Shown one piece after another: positions 8,966 to 17,420 of a stretch of 64,000 nucleotides of DNA. Origin of the DNA: an uncultured bacterium (lineage in GTDB: Bacteria > Calescibacteriota > Calescibacteriia > Calescibacteriales > Calescibacteriaceae); contig CALHPK010000001.1 in the NCBI GenBank assembly GCA_938036315.1, forward strand, positions 1-64,000, given 5' to 3'. The notes beneath the pieces are model-generated. The model made no database searches and had not been told where the DNA came from. It saw nothing but the letters and a program-made list of their open reading frames with translations. How positions within the stretch are numbered: position 1 is the stretch's first letter; each line of letters opens with the position of its first letter. A program made the position numbers and the translations under genes.

Positions 8966-10714
8966 ATGAGCGTAGGTGACAAGTATGAAACTCACAGTGT
9001 TGATGTGTTAGTTGTAGGAGCTGGCGGAGCTGGTCTAAGAGCCGCAATAGAAGCAGCAAAAGAAGGAGTAGAAGTTGGAGTAGTATGCAAATCTCTTCTG
9101 GGGAAAGCTCACACTGTTATGGCAGAAGGAGGAATCGCAGCCGCCCTTGGGAATGTTGACCCAGAAGATAACTGGAAGGAACACTTCAGAGACACCATGT
9201 ATGGTGGCAAATTTTTGAACGACTGGAGATTCGCTCTCAAGCATGCTCAACTTGCACCGGAGTGCGTAAAAGAACTTCAAGAATGGGGAGCACTTTTTGA
9301 CAGAACTCCTGATGGGAGAATAATGCAAAGAGCCTTCGGCGGACACTCCTGGAGAAGACTCGTGCATGTAGGAGATAGAACCGGACTTGAGATGATCCGA
9401 ACTCTGCAGGACAAACTTCTGTCTTTTCCTAATGTCAAAATTTTTCAGGAATGCACAGTCATCCACCTTTTTAAAGACGGCAATGCCATATCAGGGGCAC
9501 TAGCATACATTAGAGAGACAGGGAGATTTATAGTATTCAAAACAAAAGCAGTCTTGCTAGCAACTGGTGGACTGGGCAAAATATATAAGATAACTTCGAA
9601 TTCATGGGAATACACTGGCTCCGGATACGCTTTAGCCATCCTTGCCGGAGCTGAACTCAAAGATATGGAATTTATTCAATTCCACCCAACAGGAATGGTC
9701 TGGCCACCGAGCGTCCAAGGAGTTCTTGTCACAGAAGCGGTCAGAGGAGAAGGGGGAAGGCTATACAATGCAAAGGGTGAAAGATTTATGCAAAAATATG
9801 ACCCCGTAAGACTTGAACTTTCAACAAGAGATCTGGTGGCAAGATCAATATACACAGAGATAAAAGAAGGGAGAGGGACAGAGCACGGAGGGGTTTACCT
9901 TGATGTTTCTCACCTTCCAGCAGAGCAGGTCAAGAAAAAATTGCCAGGAATGTACAAACAATTTCTTGAGTTCGCTGGAATAGATATAACACGCCAGCCA
10001 ATGGAAGTAGCTCCGACTACCCATTACACCATGGGGGGGGTTGTGGTTGACCCAGATACGCAGATGAGCAGGGTACCGGGACTTTTTGCCGCTGGAGAAA
10101 CTGCAGTCGGACTTCACGGAGCCAATAGACTCGGGGGGAATTCACTCTCAGATCTCCTCGTCTTCGGCAAACTCGCCGGAAAAGGTGCCGCAGAATATGC
10201 AAGCTCATTAACCAAAGATCTCAAAATAGATAAAGATGAATTAGAAAGAGCTATAAAAGAAGCTCTCAAACCATTCGAAACAAAAGATGGAACATCCCCT
10301 TATGAAATTCATGAAAAAATGAAAGAAACCATGCAAAACTATGTCGGTATCTTTAGAGAAGAGAAAGATCTACAAAAGGCCTTGAGCATAATCGAAGAAC
10401 TAAAAAACACAAAGGTTAAAGTTAATGGGAACATCATGTACAACCCAGCATGGCATCTTGCACTCGATCTGAAATTTATGCTAATATGTGCAGAAGCTGT
10501 TATAAGATGTGCTCTTGGGAGAAAAGATAGCATCGGAGCTCATTCAAGACTTGATTACCCAGATCCCCCTAAAGAAAAATATAATCACTATGTGTGGATC
10601 GAAAATGGAGAGCTTAAGATGAGAAAAGAACCAACACCTGAGGTACCAGATGAACTCAAAGCTTTGCTGAATACCCCACCCTCTCGAAAATGGGAAGAAA
10701 GAAGTGGAAGCTAA
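8966..10714 (+). CDS. sdhA: Succinate dehydrogenase/fumarate reductase flavoprotein subunit
   Basis: This 582-aa flavoprotein interconverts succinate and fumarate. Visible signatures are the Rossmann FAD motif VVGAGGAGLRAAIEA (about residues 16-30), KAHTVMAEGGIAAA with His49 as the residue that covalently binds FAD in Sdh/Frd enzymes, FHPTGM and EAVRGEGG of the active site, TRDLVARSI, and HYTMGG/GGNSLSDLLVFG near the C terminus. Length and the covalent-His motif favour SdhA/FrdA over L-aspartate oxidase. The usual partners, sdhB (iron-sulfur) and sdhC/D (anchor), are not in this window. The gene stands at the head of a unit that continues into kdsB. A TAAATT hexamer lies 9 nt before the ATG. 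Whether it works as dehydrogenase or fumarate reductase cannot be read from the sequence. Confidence 0.93.
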   Translation: MSVGDKYETHSVDVLVVGAGGAGLRAAIEAAKEGVEVGVVCKSLLGKAHTVMAEGGIAAALGNVDPEDNWKEHFRDTMYGGKFLNDWRFALKHAQLAPECVKELQEWGALFDRTPDGRIMQRAFGGHSWRRLVHVGDRTGLEMIRTLQDKLLSFPNVKIFQECTVIHLFKDGNAISGALAYIRETGRFIVFKTKAVLLATGGLGKIYKITSNSWEYTGSGYALAILAGAELKDMEFIQFHPTGMVWPPSVQGVLVTEAVRGEGGRLYNAKGERFMQKYDPVRLELSTRDLVARSIYTEIKEGRGTEHGGVYLDVSHLPAEQVKKKLPGMYKQFLEFAGIDITRQPMEVAPTTHYTMGGVVVDPDTQMSRVPGLFAAGETAVGLHGANRLGGNSLSDLLVFGKLAGKGAAEYASSLTKDLKIDKDELERAIKEALKPFETKDGTSPYEIHEKMKETMQNYVGIFREEKDLQKALSIIEELKNTKVKVNGNIMYNPAWHLALDLKFMLICAEAVIRCALGRKDSIGAHSRLDYPDPPKEKYNHYVWIENGELKMRKEPTPEVPDELKALLNTPPSRKWEERSGS

Positions 10715-11468
10715 CTTTATTTGTGCCATCCCAGCCCGGGAAAAATCAAAAAGATTCCCAGGTAAAATTATTTACAAAATCAACGAGATCCCCCTCATAA
10801 TATATGTAATAAAAAGTTGCCTTAGATCATCTGCTAAAAAAGTAATCGTCGCAACTGATTCACAGAATGTTAAAAAAGTTATATCAGAGTACATACCAAC
10901 ACATCCAAAACTCGCAATCAAAATCATAAAAGGCAGAAATATAAAAACAGGTACAGATAGGGTTGCTGAACTTGTAAAAAGAATCAAGATCAAAAATAAT
11001 GAAATAATAGTCAATGTACAAGGAGATGAACCGCTTATGTCCCCAGAAATAATCAATAAAGTAGCCTCCGAGCTAAAAAAAGATAAGAAAGCAGATATAT
11101 CAACATATGGATTTATAACTCAGAACAGAGCTGAAATCGAAAATCCCAATAGAGTCAAGATAGTTATAGACAGGAATTCATATGCTCTATATTTTTCCCG
11201 TAATCCAATCCCATACGGGAGCCGCAAATACCTGATACACACAGGAATCTATGCGTTCCGGAAAAAATCTCTCCTGAAATTTACATCACTTGAAACCTCG
11301 AAAAATGAAATATCTGAAAAGCTGGAACAGCTGAGAGCCTTAGACAACTCAATGAAAATAAAGGTCGTAGTTGGGAAAAAAAGAACACACCCAGTTGACA
11401 CAGAGGACGACATCAAAGAAGTTTTGAAACTAATACATAAAAAGAAAAAACTCCGCAAAAACAAATGA
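10704..11468 (+). CDS. kdsB: 3-deoxy-manno-octulosonate cytidylyltransferase (CMP-KDO synthetase)
   Basis: KdsB activates KDO with CTP to give CMP-KDO, the donor for the inner core of lipopolysaccharide, in the cytoplasm. The 254-aa product shows CAIPAREKSKRFPGK (nucleotide-binding loop), VIVATDSQNV, GTDRVAE, VNVQGDEPLMSPE (metal/CTP site), FSRNPIPYG, HTGIYAFRKKSLLKF, EKLEQLRALD and PVDTEDDI, in family order and at family length. It probably starts with GTG at 10704, overlapping the end of sdhA by 11 nt, with a purine-rich AAGAAAG upstream, so it is likely co-transcribed with that unrelated gene. Its presence is direct support for an LPS-bearing outer membrane. Confidence 0.93.
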   Translation: MEANFICAIPAREKSKRFPGKIIYKINEIPLIIYVIKSCLRSSAKKVIVATDSQNVKKVISEYIPTHPKLAIKIIKGRNIKTGTDRVAELVKRIKIKNNEIIVNVQGDEPLMSPEIINKVASELKKDKKADISTYGFITQNRAEIENPNRVKIVIDRNSYALYFSRNPIPYGSRKYLIHTGIYAFRKKSLLKFTSLETSKNEISEKLEQLRALDNSMKIKVVVGKKRTHPVDTEDDIKEVLKLIHKKKKLRKNK

Positions 11469-11503
11469 CTTATTATAATAAAGAATAAACAAGGAGAGAA
11501 AAA

Positions 11504-12457
11504 GTGAACTCCATGAGGGTCTTAATAACAGGTGCAGCGGGATTTTTAGGATCACATCTTTGTGAAAAATTTCTGGAACAGGGAGCAGAGGTTATAGGGA
11601 TTGACAACTTCATTACAGGTTCTCCAGAAAATATAGCCCACCTACTTGAAAACCCAAAATTTCACTTTATAAAATACAATGTTGTAAATTTCATTTACAT
11701 TCCCGGGAAAATAGATATAATACTGCATTTTGCATCCCCGGCCTCTCCAAAAGATTATCTGAGACACCCTATACACACAATGAAAGTTGATTCTATAGGA
11801 ACTTTGAATACTTTAGGGCTGGCAAAAGAAAAAAGAGCAAGATATGTCCTTGCATCAACATCAGAGGTCTACGGAGACCCTTTAGAACACCCACAAAAAG
11901 AAACTTACTGGGGCAATGTAAATCCAGTCGGCGCACGAAGTGTGTACGATGAGGCAAAAAGATTCGCAGAAGCCCTAACTATGGCATACTTCAGAGAACA
12001 CAAGATTGATGTAAGAATAGTAAGAATATTCAACACATATGGAGAACGGATGAGAATAGATGATGGAAGAGTTATTCCATCATTTATGACAAAAGCAATA
12101 AAAGGAGAAGATCTGGAAATATACGGCGATGGAACCCAAACAAGAAGCCTGTGCTACGTAAAAGATCTAATAGATGCAATACTCAAAATAGCAACCCACA
12201 ACGGAATAGAAGGAGAAATTTTCAATGCAGGAAATCCTGAAGAAATCTCCATTCTTGAACTCGCAAAAATAATTATCAGACTAACAAACTCAAAGTCAAA
12301 AATAGTCTTCAAAGAAAGAATGGAAGATGACCCCCGAAGAAGATGTCCAGATATCACAAAAATAAAAAATATACTTGGTTGGGAGCCAAAAATAAAACTT
12401 ATGGATGGATTAAAAATAACAATAGAGTGGTTCAGAAAAAAACTCGGATCCCAGTAA
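11504..12457 (+). CDS. UDP-glucuronate decarboxylase (UDP-xylose synthase) type SDR
   Basis: This 317-aa extended short-chain dehydrogenase/reductase has GAAGFLGSHL (NAD-binding glycine motif), HFASPASPKDYLRHP, STSEVYGDPLEHPQ, the catalytic YDEAK, RIFNTYGERMRIDDGRVIPSF and DDPRRRCPDITK. The SPASP, YGDP..HPQ and DGRV motifs are those of UDP-glucuronate decarboxylase, which makes UDP-xylose from UDP-glucuronate via a 4-keto intermediate. Some dTDP-glucose or UDP-sugar epimerases share parts of this pattern. The GTG start at 11504 follows AAGGAG at 7 nt, a clear ribosome-binding site; ATG at 11513 is the alternative. It follows kdsB by 35 nt, so sdhA-kdsB-uxs may form one unit. It supplies a sugar for envelope polysaccharide. 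Confidence 0.88.
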   Translation: MNSMRVLITGAAGFLGSHLCEKFLEQGAEVIGIDNFITGSPENIAHLLENPKFHFIKYNVVNFIYIPGKIDIILHFASPASPKDYLRHPIHTMKVDSIGTLNTLGLAKEKRARYVLASTSEVYGDPLEHPQKETYWGNVNPVGARSVYDEAKRFAEALTMAYFREHKIDVRIVRIFNTYGERMRIDDGRVIPSFMTKAIKGEDLEIYGDGTQTRSLCYVKDLIDAILKIATHNGIEGEIFNAGNPEEISILELAKIIIRLTNSKSKIVFKERMEDDPRRRCPDITKIKNILGWEPKIKLMDGLKITIEWFRKKLGSQ

Positions 12458-12492
12458 CTTAAGAGCCAGAATAACCCGAAATAAGACGATAT

Positions 12493-12834
12493 TTAAAAGT
12501 AAACCTTGAACTCCCAAGGTATAAGTCTGACTCTCCCGGCAATCCCTAAATCAATCAGTAAAGATGTCAACTGCTTCTCTTTCCCCTTTTCAACAACTAT
12601 GTAGAATTGCTCCTTAAACTCTTTGAGTTCCCTAACCCCCAGGAGGTCCTGATCATCCAAAACAATAAAAACATATCCCATATTCACACTCCCACTTTTG
12701 ATAACAAAGCTTGGAAACAACGAAACCTTAAATTCACCTACATAATCCTCTACTTTAAGACCTCTTTCTCTGAACCTTTTTGAAATATTCTCCTTAATAA
12801 AGTTTTTGAAACACTCCTTATCTTCCATCTTCAT
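12493..12834 (-). CDS. Hypothetical protein, small and soluble
   Basis: This 113-aa protein has no recognised family. The N-terminal half is charged and helical (CFKNFIKENISKRFRERGL). The rest alternates short strands and helices and ends in VRLIPWEFKVYF. There is no signal peptide, TM segment or metal motif. It is convergent with the decarboxylase gene (35 nt apart) and divergent from rseP. A TAGACT hexamer lies 8 nt before the ATG, consistent with its own leaderless promoter. The protein-like composition and the promoter suggest a real gene. Confidence 0.6.
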   Translation of the reverse strand: MKMEDKECFKNFIKENISKRFRERGLKVEDYVGEFKVSLFPSFVIKSGSVNMGYVFIVLDDQDLLGVRELKEFKEQFYIVVEKGKEKQLTSLLIDLGIAGRVRLIPWEFKVYF

Positions 12835-12937
12835 AGCTTAACAGTCTACAAATTAGCAACTCCAAAAATACTCTGAAGAAAAAACAAACTAAAAACCAAA
12901 AATCACTAAAATTCTAACAATAATAATATACTTTGAG

Positions 12938-14104
12938 ATGAATCTGGCAACTATATTATCCATTTTAATAGGACTTGTTATACTGGGACTTATAGTAATC
13001 TTTCATGAATTTGGGCACTTTATATTCTGCAAAATATTTAATGTCAGGGTTTTAAAATTCTCAATAGGTTTTGGTCCACCTATATGGAGGAAGAAAATAG
13101 GTGAAACTGAGTTTTCTATTTCTCCGATCTTGTTCGGTGGTTATGTAGCTCCGCTAGATAGGGAAAGAATAAAAATTATGGAAGATTCAAAGAGAGAACT
13201 CAGAGAAAAACTCATAAGAGATGGGAAATATGATCCATTAGCAATTGAGAAGGCGACTCAGGATTTTATAAAGGAGGAATTCGATGTTTCTGAATCAGAT
13301 ATAAAATACAGAAGCATTGACTCAAAACCGTTCTTTGCGAAATTCTCTATAGTGTTCGCTGGTCCCCTATTTAACATTATCCTTTCTCTGATATGCCTTT
13401 ATCTCTTGCTCGTTATAGGAGTCGAAAAAATAGGGAATAAAGTCGGGGGTACGCTTGACGGATCCCCAGCACAGCTTGCAGGAATCTTACCCGAAGATGA
13501 AATAATTGAAATCAATGGAACCAAAACCAGAACATGGGATGAAATAAGAACTAATATCATAATCTCACCTACGGATAAGATCTCAGTGAAAGTGAAAAGA
13601 GGAGAACAAATTCTTTCCCTTGATATAGGAACAATAAGAAAAAACGGGATAAAAGTAATAGGAATCTTACCAGATGAAGACTCTAAAGTTTTAGTAAAAT
13701 ACGGAATTATATCTGCTATCCCACAGACCTTCTACGAGCTTCACAAATACTCAATATTATTTTTAAAAAGTCTGAGGATCCTCTTTACAAAAGAAGGAGT
13801 ACAAAGCTTAGCGGGACCGATAGGCATAACAAAGGTTACATCAGATGCTGCGAAAAGAGATTTCAGAGCTCTTCTTTTTGTAATTTTCTTCATATCATTC
13901 AATTTGGCAATTCTTAATCTGCTACCCATTCCAATTCTCGACGGCGGGCACATTCTACTTTACACCGTCGAGTCCATAATAAAAAGACCCTTATCCTTAA
14001 AAGTAAGGCAAGCCGTCACAATAGGTGGACTATTCTTACTGATACTCCTTCTCATAACAGCAACATGGAATGACTTTAGAAATTTTATATTAGATAAAAA
14101 ATAA
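12938..14104 (+). CDS. rseP: Site-2 protease, RseP/RIP metalloprotease (M50)
   Basis: RseP-type proteases cut transmembrane segments of anti-sigma factors or signal-peptide remnants within the inner membrane. The 388-aa product shows HEFGH in the first helix (residues 23-27, zinc ligands and catalytic Glu), the FGP/GGY segment of the family, a central PDZ domain with GTLDGSPAQLAGILPEDEIIEING, and the NLLPIPILDGGH motif carrying the third zinc ligand (Asp) in a late helix. Between TM1 and the PDZ domain is a charged insertion (RIKIMEDSKRELREKL). A TATACT hexamer lies 5 nt before the ATG. It is divergent from a small hypothetical gene, and no anti-sigma partner is adjacent. The family assignment is firm; its target is unknown. 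Confidence 0.93.
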   Translation: MNLATILSILIGLVILGLIVIFHEFGHFIFCKIFNVRVLKFSIGFGPPIWRKKIGETEFSISPILFGGYVAPLDRERIKIMEDSKRELREKLIRDGKYDPLAIEKATQDFIKEEFDVSESDIKYRSIDSKPFFAKFSIVFAGPLFNIILSLICLYLLLVIGVEKIGNKVGGTLDGSPAQLAGILPEDEIIEINGTKTRTWDEIRTNIIISPTDKISVKVKRGEQILSLDIGTIRKNGIKVIGILPDEDSKVLVKYGIISAIPQTFYELHKYSILFLKSLRILFTKEGVQSLAGPIGITKVTSDAAKRDFRALLFVIFFISFNLAILNLLPIPILDGGHILLYTVESIIKRPLSLKVRQAVTIGGLFLLILLLITATWNDFRNFILDKK

Positions 14105-14185
14105 AAGCTTTTTGTCTTTTCAATGTTTATATCACCCTCTTTCAGAAGATACTAAAGGTACATACTTAAGTTGTAAGGTTTAAAA

Positions 14186-14569
14186 TCATTCAACTTTGTG
14201 GACTTCCCAATTTTCATTAATCCACAATCCCACCACATCAACACCAAGATTCCACATCTTAATCGCTCCAACTGCAGATAAGATTTGTTTTAAGTGTGTT
14301 TCTTTATTCACAGGATTACCAGCGCAATCGTGATGTCCAGCAATTGCAACAATTTTTGAATTATGTTTATTAAGCGAAATTTCAACCTTCCTTCTTATCG
14401 CTTGAATCGTAAAACTATCTCTGTCTTCTGACAATACTTTGTCTGGTCCAGGCTCTGTGATCATATCCACATAATCTACTTTATATTCCTTTTTCAACCA
14501 CTCAATCACTGGAATCTGAGTTCTTCCGTCAATACAGTTAATTGCTGTAGCAAATTTTTTTGTATTCAT
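14186..14569 (-). CDS. Small beta-carbonic-anhydrase-like protein
   Basis: This 127-aa protein keeps the zinc-site motifs of beta carbonic anhydrases in compact form: CIDGR (Cys12, Asp14, Arg16) and AGHHDCAGNP (His79, Cys82). That is the CxDxR ... HxxC pattern for zinc and the catalytic Asp/Arg dyad. Canonical beta enzymes are about 200 residues; short versions of this kind are grouped as putative carbonic anhydrases (Pro_CA_2-type). It may hydrate CO2, or it may have lost activity and act as a sensor or scaffold. It has no signal peptide, so it is cytoplasmic. It is convergent with rseP and lies just downstream of a decayed methylthiotransferase relic on the same strand. Confidence 0.75.
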   Translation of the reverse strand: MNTKKFATAINCIDGRTQIPVIEWLKKEYKVDYVDMITEPGPDKVLSEDRDSFTIQAIRRKVEISLNKHNSKIVAIAGHHDCAGNPVNKETHLKQILSAVGAIKMWNLGVDVVGLWINENWEVHKVE

Positions 14570-14589
14570 ATCTGCACCTTTACTTCAGT

Positions 14590-14798
14590 TTACCGAAGTT
14601 TATTTATAACATCATAAGTCGTTTCAAAATGTTTTTCATTTTTGTCAGGAAAAAAAACTACTACCCCGCTCAAAACAATTTCTTTATAATCAAGTTGTGC
14701 AAGCGCTTTTGCTCTTTCAACTATGGTATCAATCTTTCCTGACCTCTGCTTCCATTGCAATCGAGCGGAACTTACAATTTATATCTGAAACAATCATC
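14590..14798 (-). pseudogene. Relic of a MtaB/MiaB-family tRNA methylthiotransferase
   Basis: The 279-bp gap before ttuA holds a broken coding stretch on the minus strand. Reading down, DDCFRYK, then a frame change to CKFRSIAMEA, then another to RSGKIDTIVERAKALAQLDYKEIVLSGV and a stop after DVINKLR. This follows the radical SAM core of MtaB-like methylthiotransferases (QDGCxYxCxFCxIPxARGxSRS...VVxEAxxLaxxGyKEIVLTGV). The third cluster Cys is replaced by Arg (CGC in place of TGC), at least two frameshifts are needed, and both ends are missing, so it cannot be functional. It explains the sequence between the carbonic-anhydrase-like gene and ttuA and argues against the upstream start at 14804 for ttuA. 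Confidence 0.65.
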
Positions 14799-14848
14799 AA
14801 AAGTTGTACAATGAGAAAAATTGTGCATCAAAACTAAAATTTGTAACA

Positions 14849-15793
14849 ATGAGGTGCAGGAACTGTGAAAGCAAAGCACAAATATACTTGAGAAGTTTCA
14901 ATCTTCCACTGTGTAAAAACCACTTTATCCAAAGGTATATAGATACTGTCAAAAAAACAATATCTAAGTTCAAAATGTTTTCAGAGAATGATAAAATCTT
15001 GGTGGCAGTCTCTGGAGGGAAAGACAGCATGGCTTTATGGTACCTACTCCTCAAATTGGGATATAAAGTTACCGCATTGTATATTAACTTGGGAATTGGA
15101 AATGAAAAGGGAGAATCTGGATATTCAAATATGTCTGAAAAAGTTGTTAGAGAATTTGCAAAGAGAATGGGGGCAGATTTGATAATTGAAAATGTTTTAG
15201 AAAAATATGGAGCACCAGCGCCTTTGCTTGATAGGAAAAGGACTCCCTGCTCAGCCTGTGGGATTGCAAAAAGACATATTTTCAACTCAATAGCTATGCA
15301 GAGAGGGTATGATGTCGTAGCAACAGGACATAACCTTGATGATGAGGTCACAGCCCTTCTGGGAAATATCCTCAGGTGGGATGAATCATACCTTAAAAGC
15401 CAGTATCCAGTTCTTCATGCAGAAGACGGCTTTGCCAAAAAAGTTAAACCACTTATTTTTCTCACAGAGAAAGAGAACCTCGCTTTTTGTATGTTTGAAG
15501 GAATTCCTTTCCACCACGATGAATGCCCATTCGCACAAGGCGCAACAAATATTACCCTCAAAAGAATATGGGCTCAAATAGAAGACTTTATGCCCGGCAC
15601 AAAATATAGATTCTTCAGAGAATTTCTAAAATTCAAAGAGAAATACTTCAAACTCGAGGAGAAAAAAATTCAGGGGAAGTGTAAAGTATGTAATCAACCA
15701 ACCCTCGCTGGAGATCTGTGCACATTTCATAGAATGATAGAGAAAGTTAAAAATAAGATTATAACTGGAGAACACTTTCAACAATCTTACTAA
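14849..15793 (+). CDS. ttuA: tRNA 2-thiolation enzyme, TtuA type
   Basis: TtuA adds sulfur to ribothymidine 54 of tRNA (forming s2T54), a modification that stabilises tRNA in thermophiles, using ATP and a thiocarboxylated sulfur carrier. From the ATG at 14849 the protein is 314 aa with an N-terminal zinc finger (Cys3, Cys6, Cys22, His25), the PP-loop SGGKDS (55-60), ATGHNLDDE, iron-sulfur cysteines Cys134/Cys137 (PCSAC) and Cys226 (HDECPFAQ), and a second zinc finger (Cys278, Cys281, Cys291, His294). This double-finger layout fits TtuA/Ncs6-type enzymes better than TtcA or TilS. I moved the start from 14804 because TAAAAT lies 8 nt before 14849 and the family starts at MRCRNC. The 3' end overlaps the convergent aroKB gene by 35 nt. 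Confidence 0.9.
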   Translation: MRCRNCESKAQIYLRSFNLPLCKNHFIQRYIDTVKKTISKFKMFSENDKILVAVSGGKDSMALWYLLLKLGYKVTALYINLGIGNEKGESGYSNMSEKVVREFAKRMGADLIIENVLEKYGAPAPLLDRKRTPCSACGIAKRHIFNSIAMQRGYDVVATGHNLDDEVTALLGNILRWDESYLKSQYPVLHAEDGFAKKVKPLIFLTEKENLAFCMFEGIPFHHDECPFAQGATNITLKRIWAQIEDFMPGTKYRFFREFLKFKEKYFKLEEKKIQGKCKVCNQPTLAGDLCTFHRMIEKVKNKIITGEHFQQSY

Positions 15794-17369
15794 ATTCATC
15801 TATTCTGATCTTCTCAACTCTACTCTTACCAATATCTTCAATAAGAATAAAGTTTATAAATTCTCCTTTAGTTTTTTTGTCAAGTTTCAAAGAACTGAAA
15901 AATTTCGTTTTGTTTAATGATCTGAATTCCGATTCAAAATCCATTCCAAAACTTTCAATGAAATCTTTTACAACCGGGTAAATGCTTTTTCCCTGAATTA
16001 TATCAGAAATTTTTGTTTCGATTTTCACCCCATAAGCTACAGCGATTCCATGTGGGATTTTATATTCCATAGATGATTCAATAGCATGGCCGATGGTGTG
16101 TCCAAAATTAAGGAGCATTCTCAGTCCCTCCTCTTCTCGCTCATCATTTGATACTATATCAGCCTTTATTTTTGCAGACTCCGAAACTACATAGAGCAAA
16201 GAGCTCTCTTCTCTCTCAAGAACCAGAGATCTATTCTGTCCAAGAAATTCGAATAGTTCTTTGCTGAGAGATATTGCGTATTTTATAATCTCTCCCATGC
16301 CTGACAAGAATTCTGAGTTTGGCAAGGTTTTGATAAAACCTATGTCACAGAGCACGCATGATGGCTGATGAAATGTCCCAATCATATTTTTTGCGTTTTT
16401 GGTATTTACACCTGTTTTTCCTCCGATTGCAGAATCGACCTGAGAAAGAAGGGTTGTTGGTATATTTACATACCGAATTCCTCTGAGCCAAGCTGATGCT
16501 GCAAATCCAACGAGGTCTCCTAGAACCCCGCCTCCAAGCACTGCGACAAAATCATTTCTTTTCACATCAATTTGAGAAAAATTTTCCCACAAAATCACTG
16601 CGTAGAAAATATCTTTTGTTCTTTCGCCTTCCGGTAGATCTATATTGAAGCATCTGAAATTTGTGGAAAAAAACTTTTGTATGATTTTTCCAACCTGATA
16701 TCCATTATAAATAAGTTCTCTGACAGTTCTTGATGAAACTATGACACACTTTCCTGCTTCCCTGAACAACTCTTTTATTCTATTTTCGGTAAATTGATTG
16801 AATATTTCGTTTCCTATAATTACATCATATGATCTTTCTCTAAGATTAACTCTAACGATTTTTTGTTTTTTAAGTTGATCGAGAAAGCTCAAAATTTCCT
16901 TTACCACATCATCGGGAGACTTGCTTGATGTATCGATTGAGAAATCTGAGATTCTGTACCATTTTTCTCTTCTTTTCAGTAGTTCATCAATTTTTTTTGC
17001 TGTATCTCCTTCAAGTAGTGGTCTTGTTCCGGGACTAATTCTATTGATCAAGATCTGTGGATCAGCATACAGATTTATTAGAACACCCTTTTTTCTTATA
17101 GCATGCAAATTCTGCGGTATTGTAACTGCTCCACCTCCTAAAGATACGACTCCATTTTCCATCTTTTCTAAGATATCTTTTATTACTCGTGATTCAATCC
17201 ACCTGAAGTATTCTTCGCCCTTTTCTCTGAAAATGGTAGGTATATCTTTTTCTTCCTTTTTCTTGATAATCTCATCTGTATCGACAAATACAGTGTTGAG
17301 TTTCTCTGCTAGTTTTCTTCCACAGACTGTTTTTCCGGACCCAGGAGCTCCAGATATAAAAATTATCAT
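15759..17369 (-). CDS. aroKB: Fused shikimate kinase / 3-dehydroquinate synthase
   Basis: This 536-aa bifunctional enzyme covers two steps of the shikimate pathway to aromatic amino acids. Residues 1 to about 170 are shikimate kinase (AroK): P-loop GAPGSGKT, FVDTDE, FREKGEEYFR, SLGGGAV and the lid region RPLLEGD. From about 178 to the end is 3-dehydroquinate synthase (AroB): EGERTKD, GGGVLGDLVGFAASAWLRGI, PTTLLSQVDSAIGGKTGVN, the metal-site segment GMGEIIKY, and NFGHTIGHAIE with the zinc-binding His. The linker is only about 10 residues, so this is a true fusion. A TAAAGT hexamer 7 nt before the ATG suggests a leaderless start. It is convergent with ttuA (35-nt overlap at the stops). Confidence 0.93.
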   Translation of the reverse strand: MIIFISGAPGSGKTVCGRKLAEKLNTVFVDTDEIIKKKEEKDIPTIFREKGEEYFRWIESRVIKDILEKMENGVVSLGGGAVTIPQNLHAIRKKGVLINLYADPQILINRISPGTRPLLEGDTAKKIDELLKRREKWYRISDFSIDTSSKSPDDVVKEILSFLDQLKKQKIVRVNLRERSYDVIIGNEIFNQFTENRIKELFREAGKCVIVSSRTVRELIYNGYQVGKIIQKFFSTNFRCFNIDLPEGERTKDIFYAVILWENFSQIDVKRNDFVAVLGGGVLGDLVGFAASAWLRGIRYVNIPTTLLSQVDSAIGGKTGVNTKNAKNMIGTFHQPSCVLCDIGFIKTLPNSEFLSGMGEIIKYAISLSKELFEFLGQNRSLVLEREESSLLYVVSESAKIKADIVSNDEREEEGLRMLLNFGHTIGHAIESSMEYKIPHGIAVAYGVKIETKISDIIQGKSIYPVVKDFIESFGMDFESEFRSLNKTKFFSSLKLDKKTKGEFINFILIEDIGKSRVEKIRIDEFSKIVESVLQL

Positions 17370-17420
17370 TTTATTTACTTTACTTCCTTTTATTTTTTAG
17401 ATTAAGGCAATAAAGATAAT

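Noticed and set aside
9035-9466. 143-aa minus ORF
   Set aside because: It lies fully antisense to the well-supported sdhA gene and is a shadow frame.
14560-14742. 60-aa plus ORF
   Set aside because: It overlaps the methylthiotransferase relic on the other strand and looks like random AT-rich sequence.
14804-14848. Upstream ATG start for ttuA (track start)
   Set aside because: The extra 15 residues are not family-like, and a -10-like TAAAAT lies between this ATG and the preferred one at 14849.
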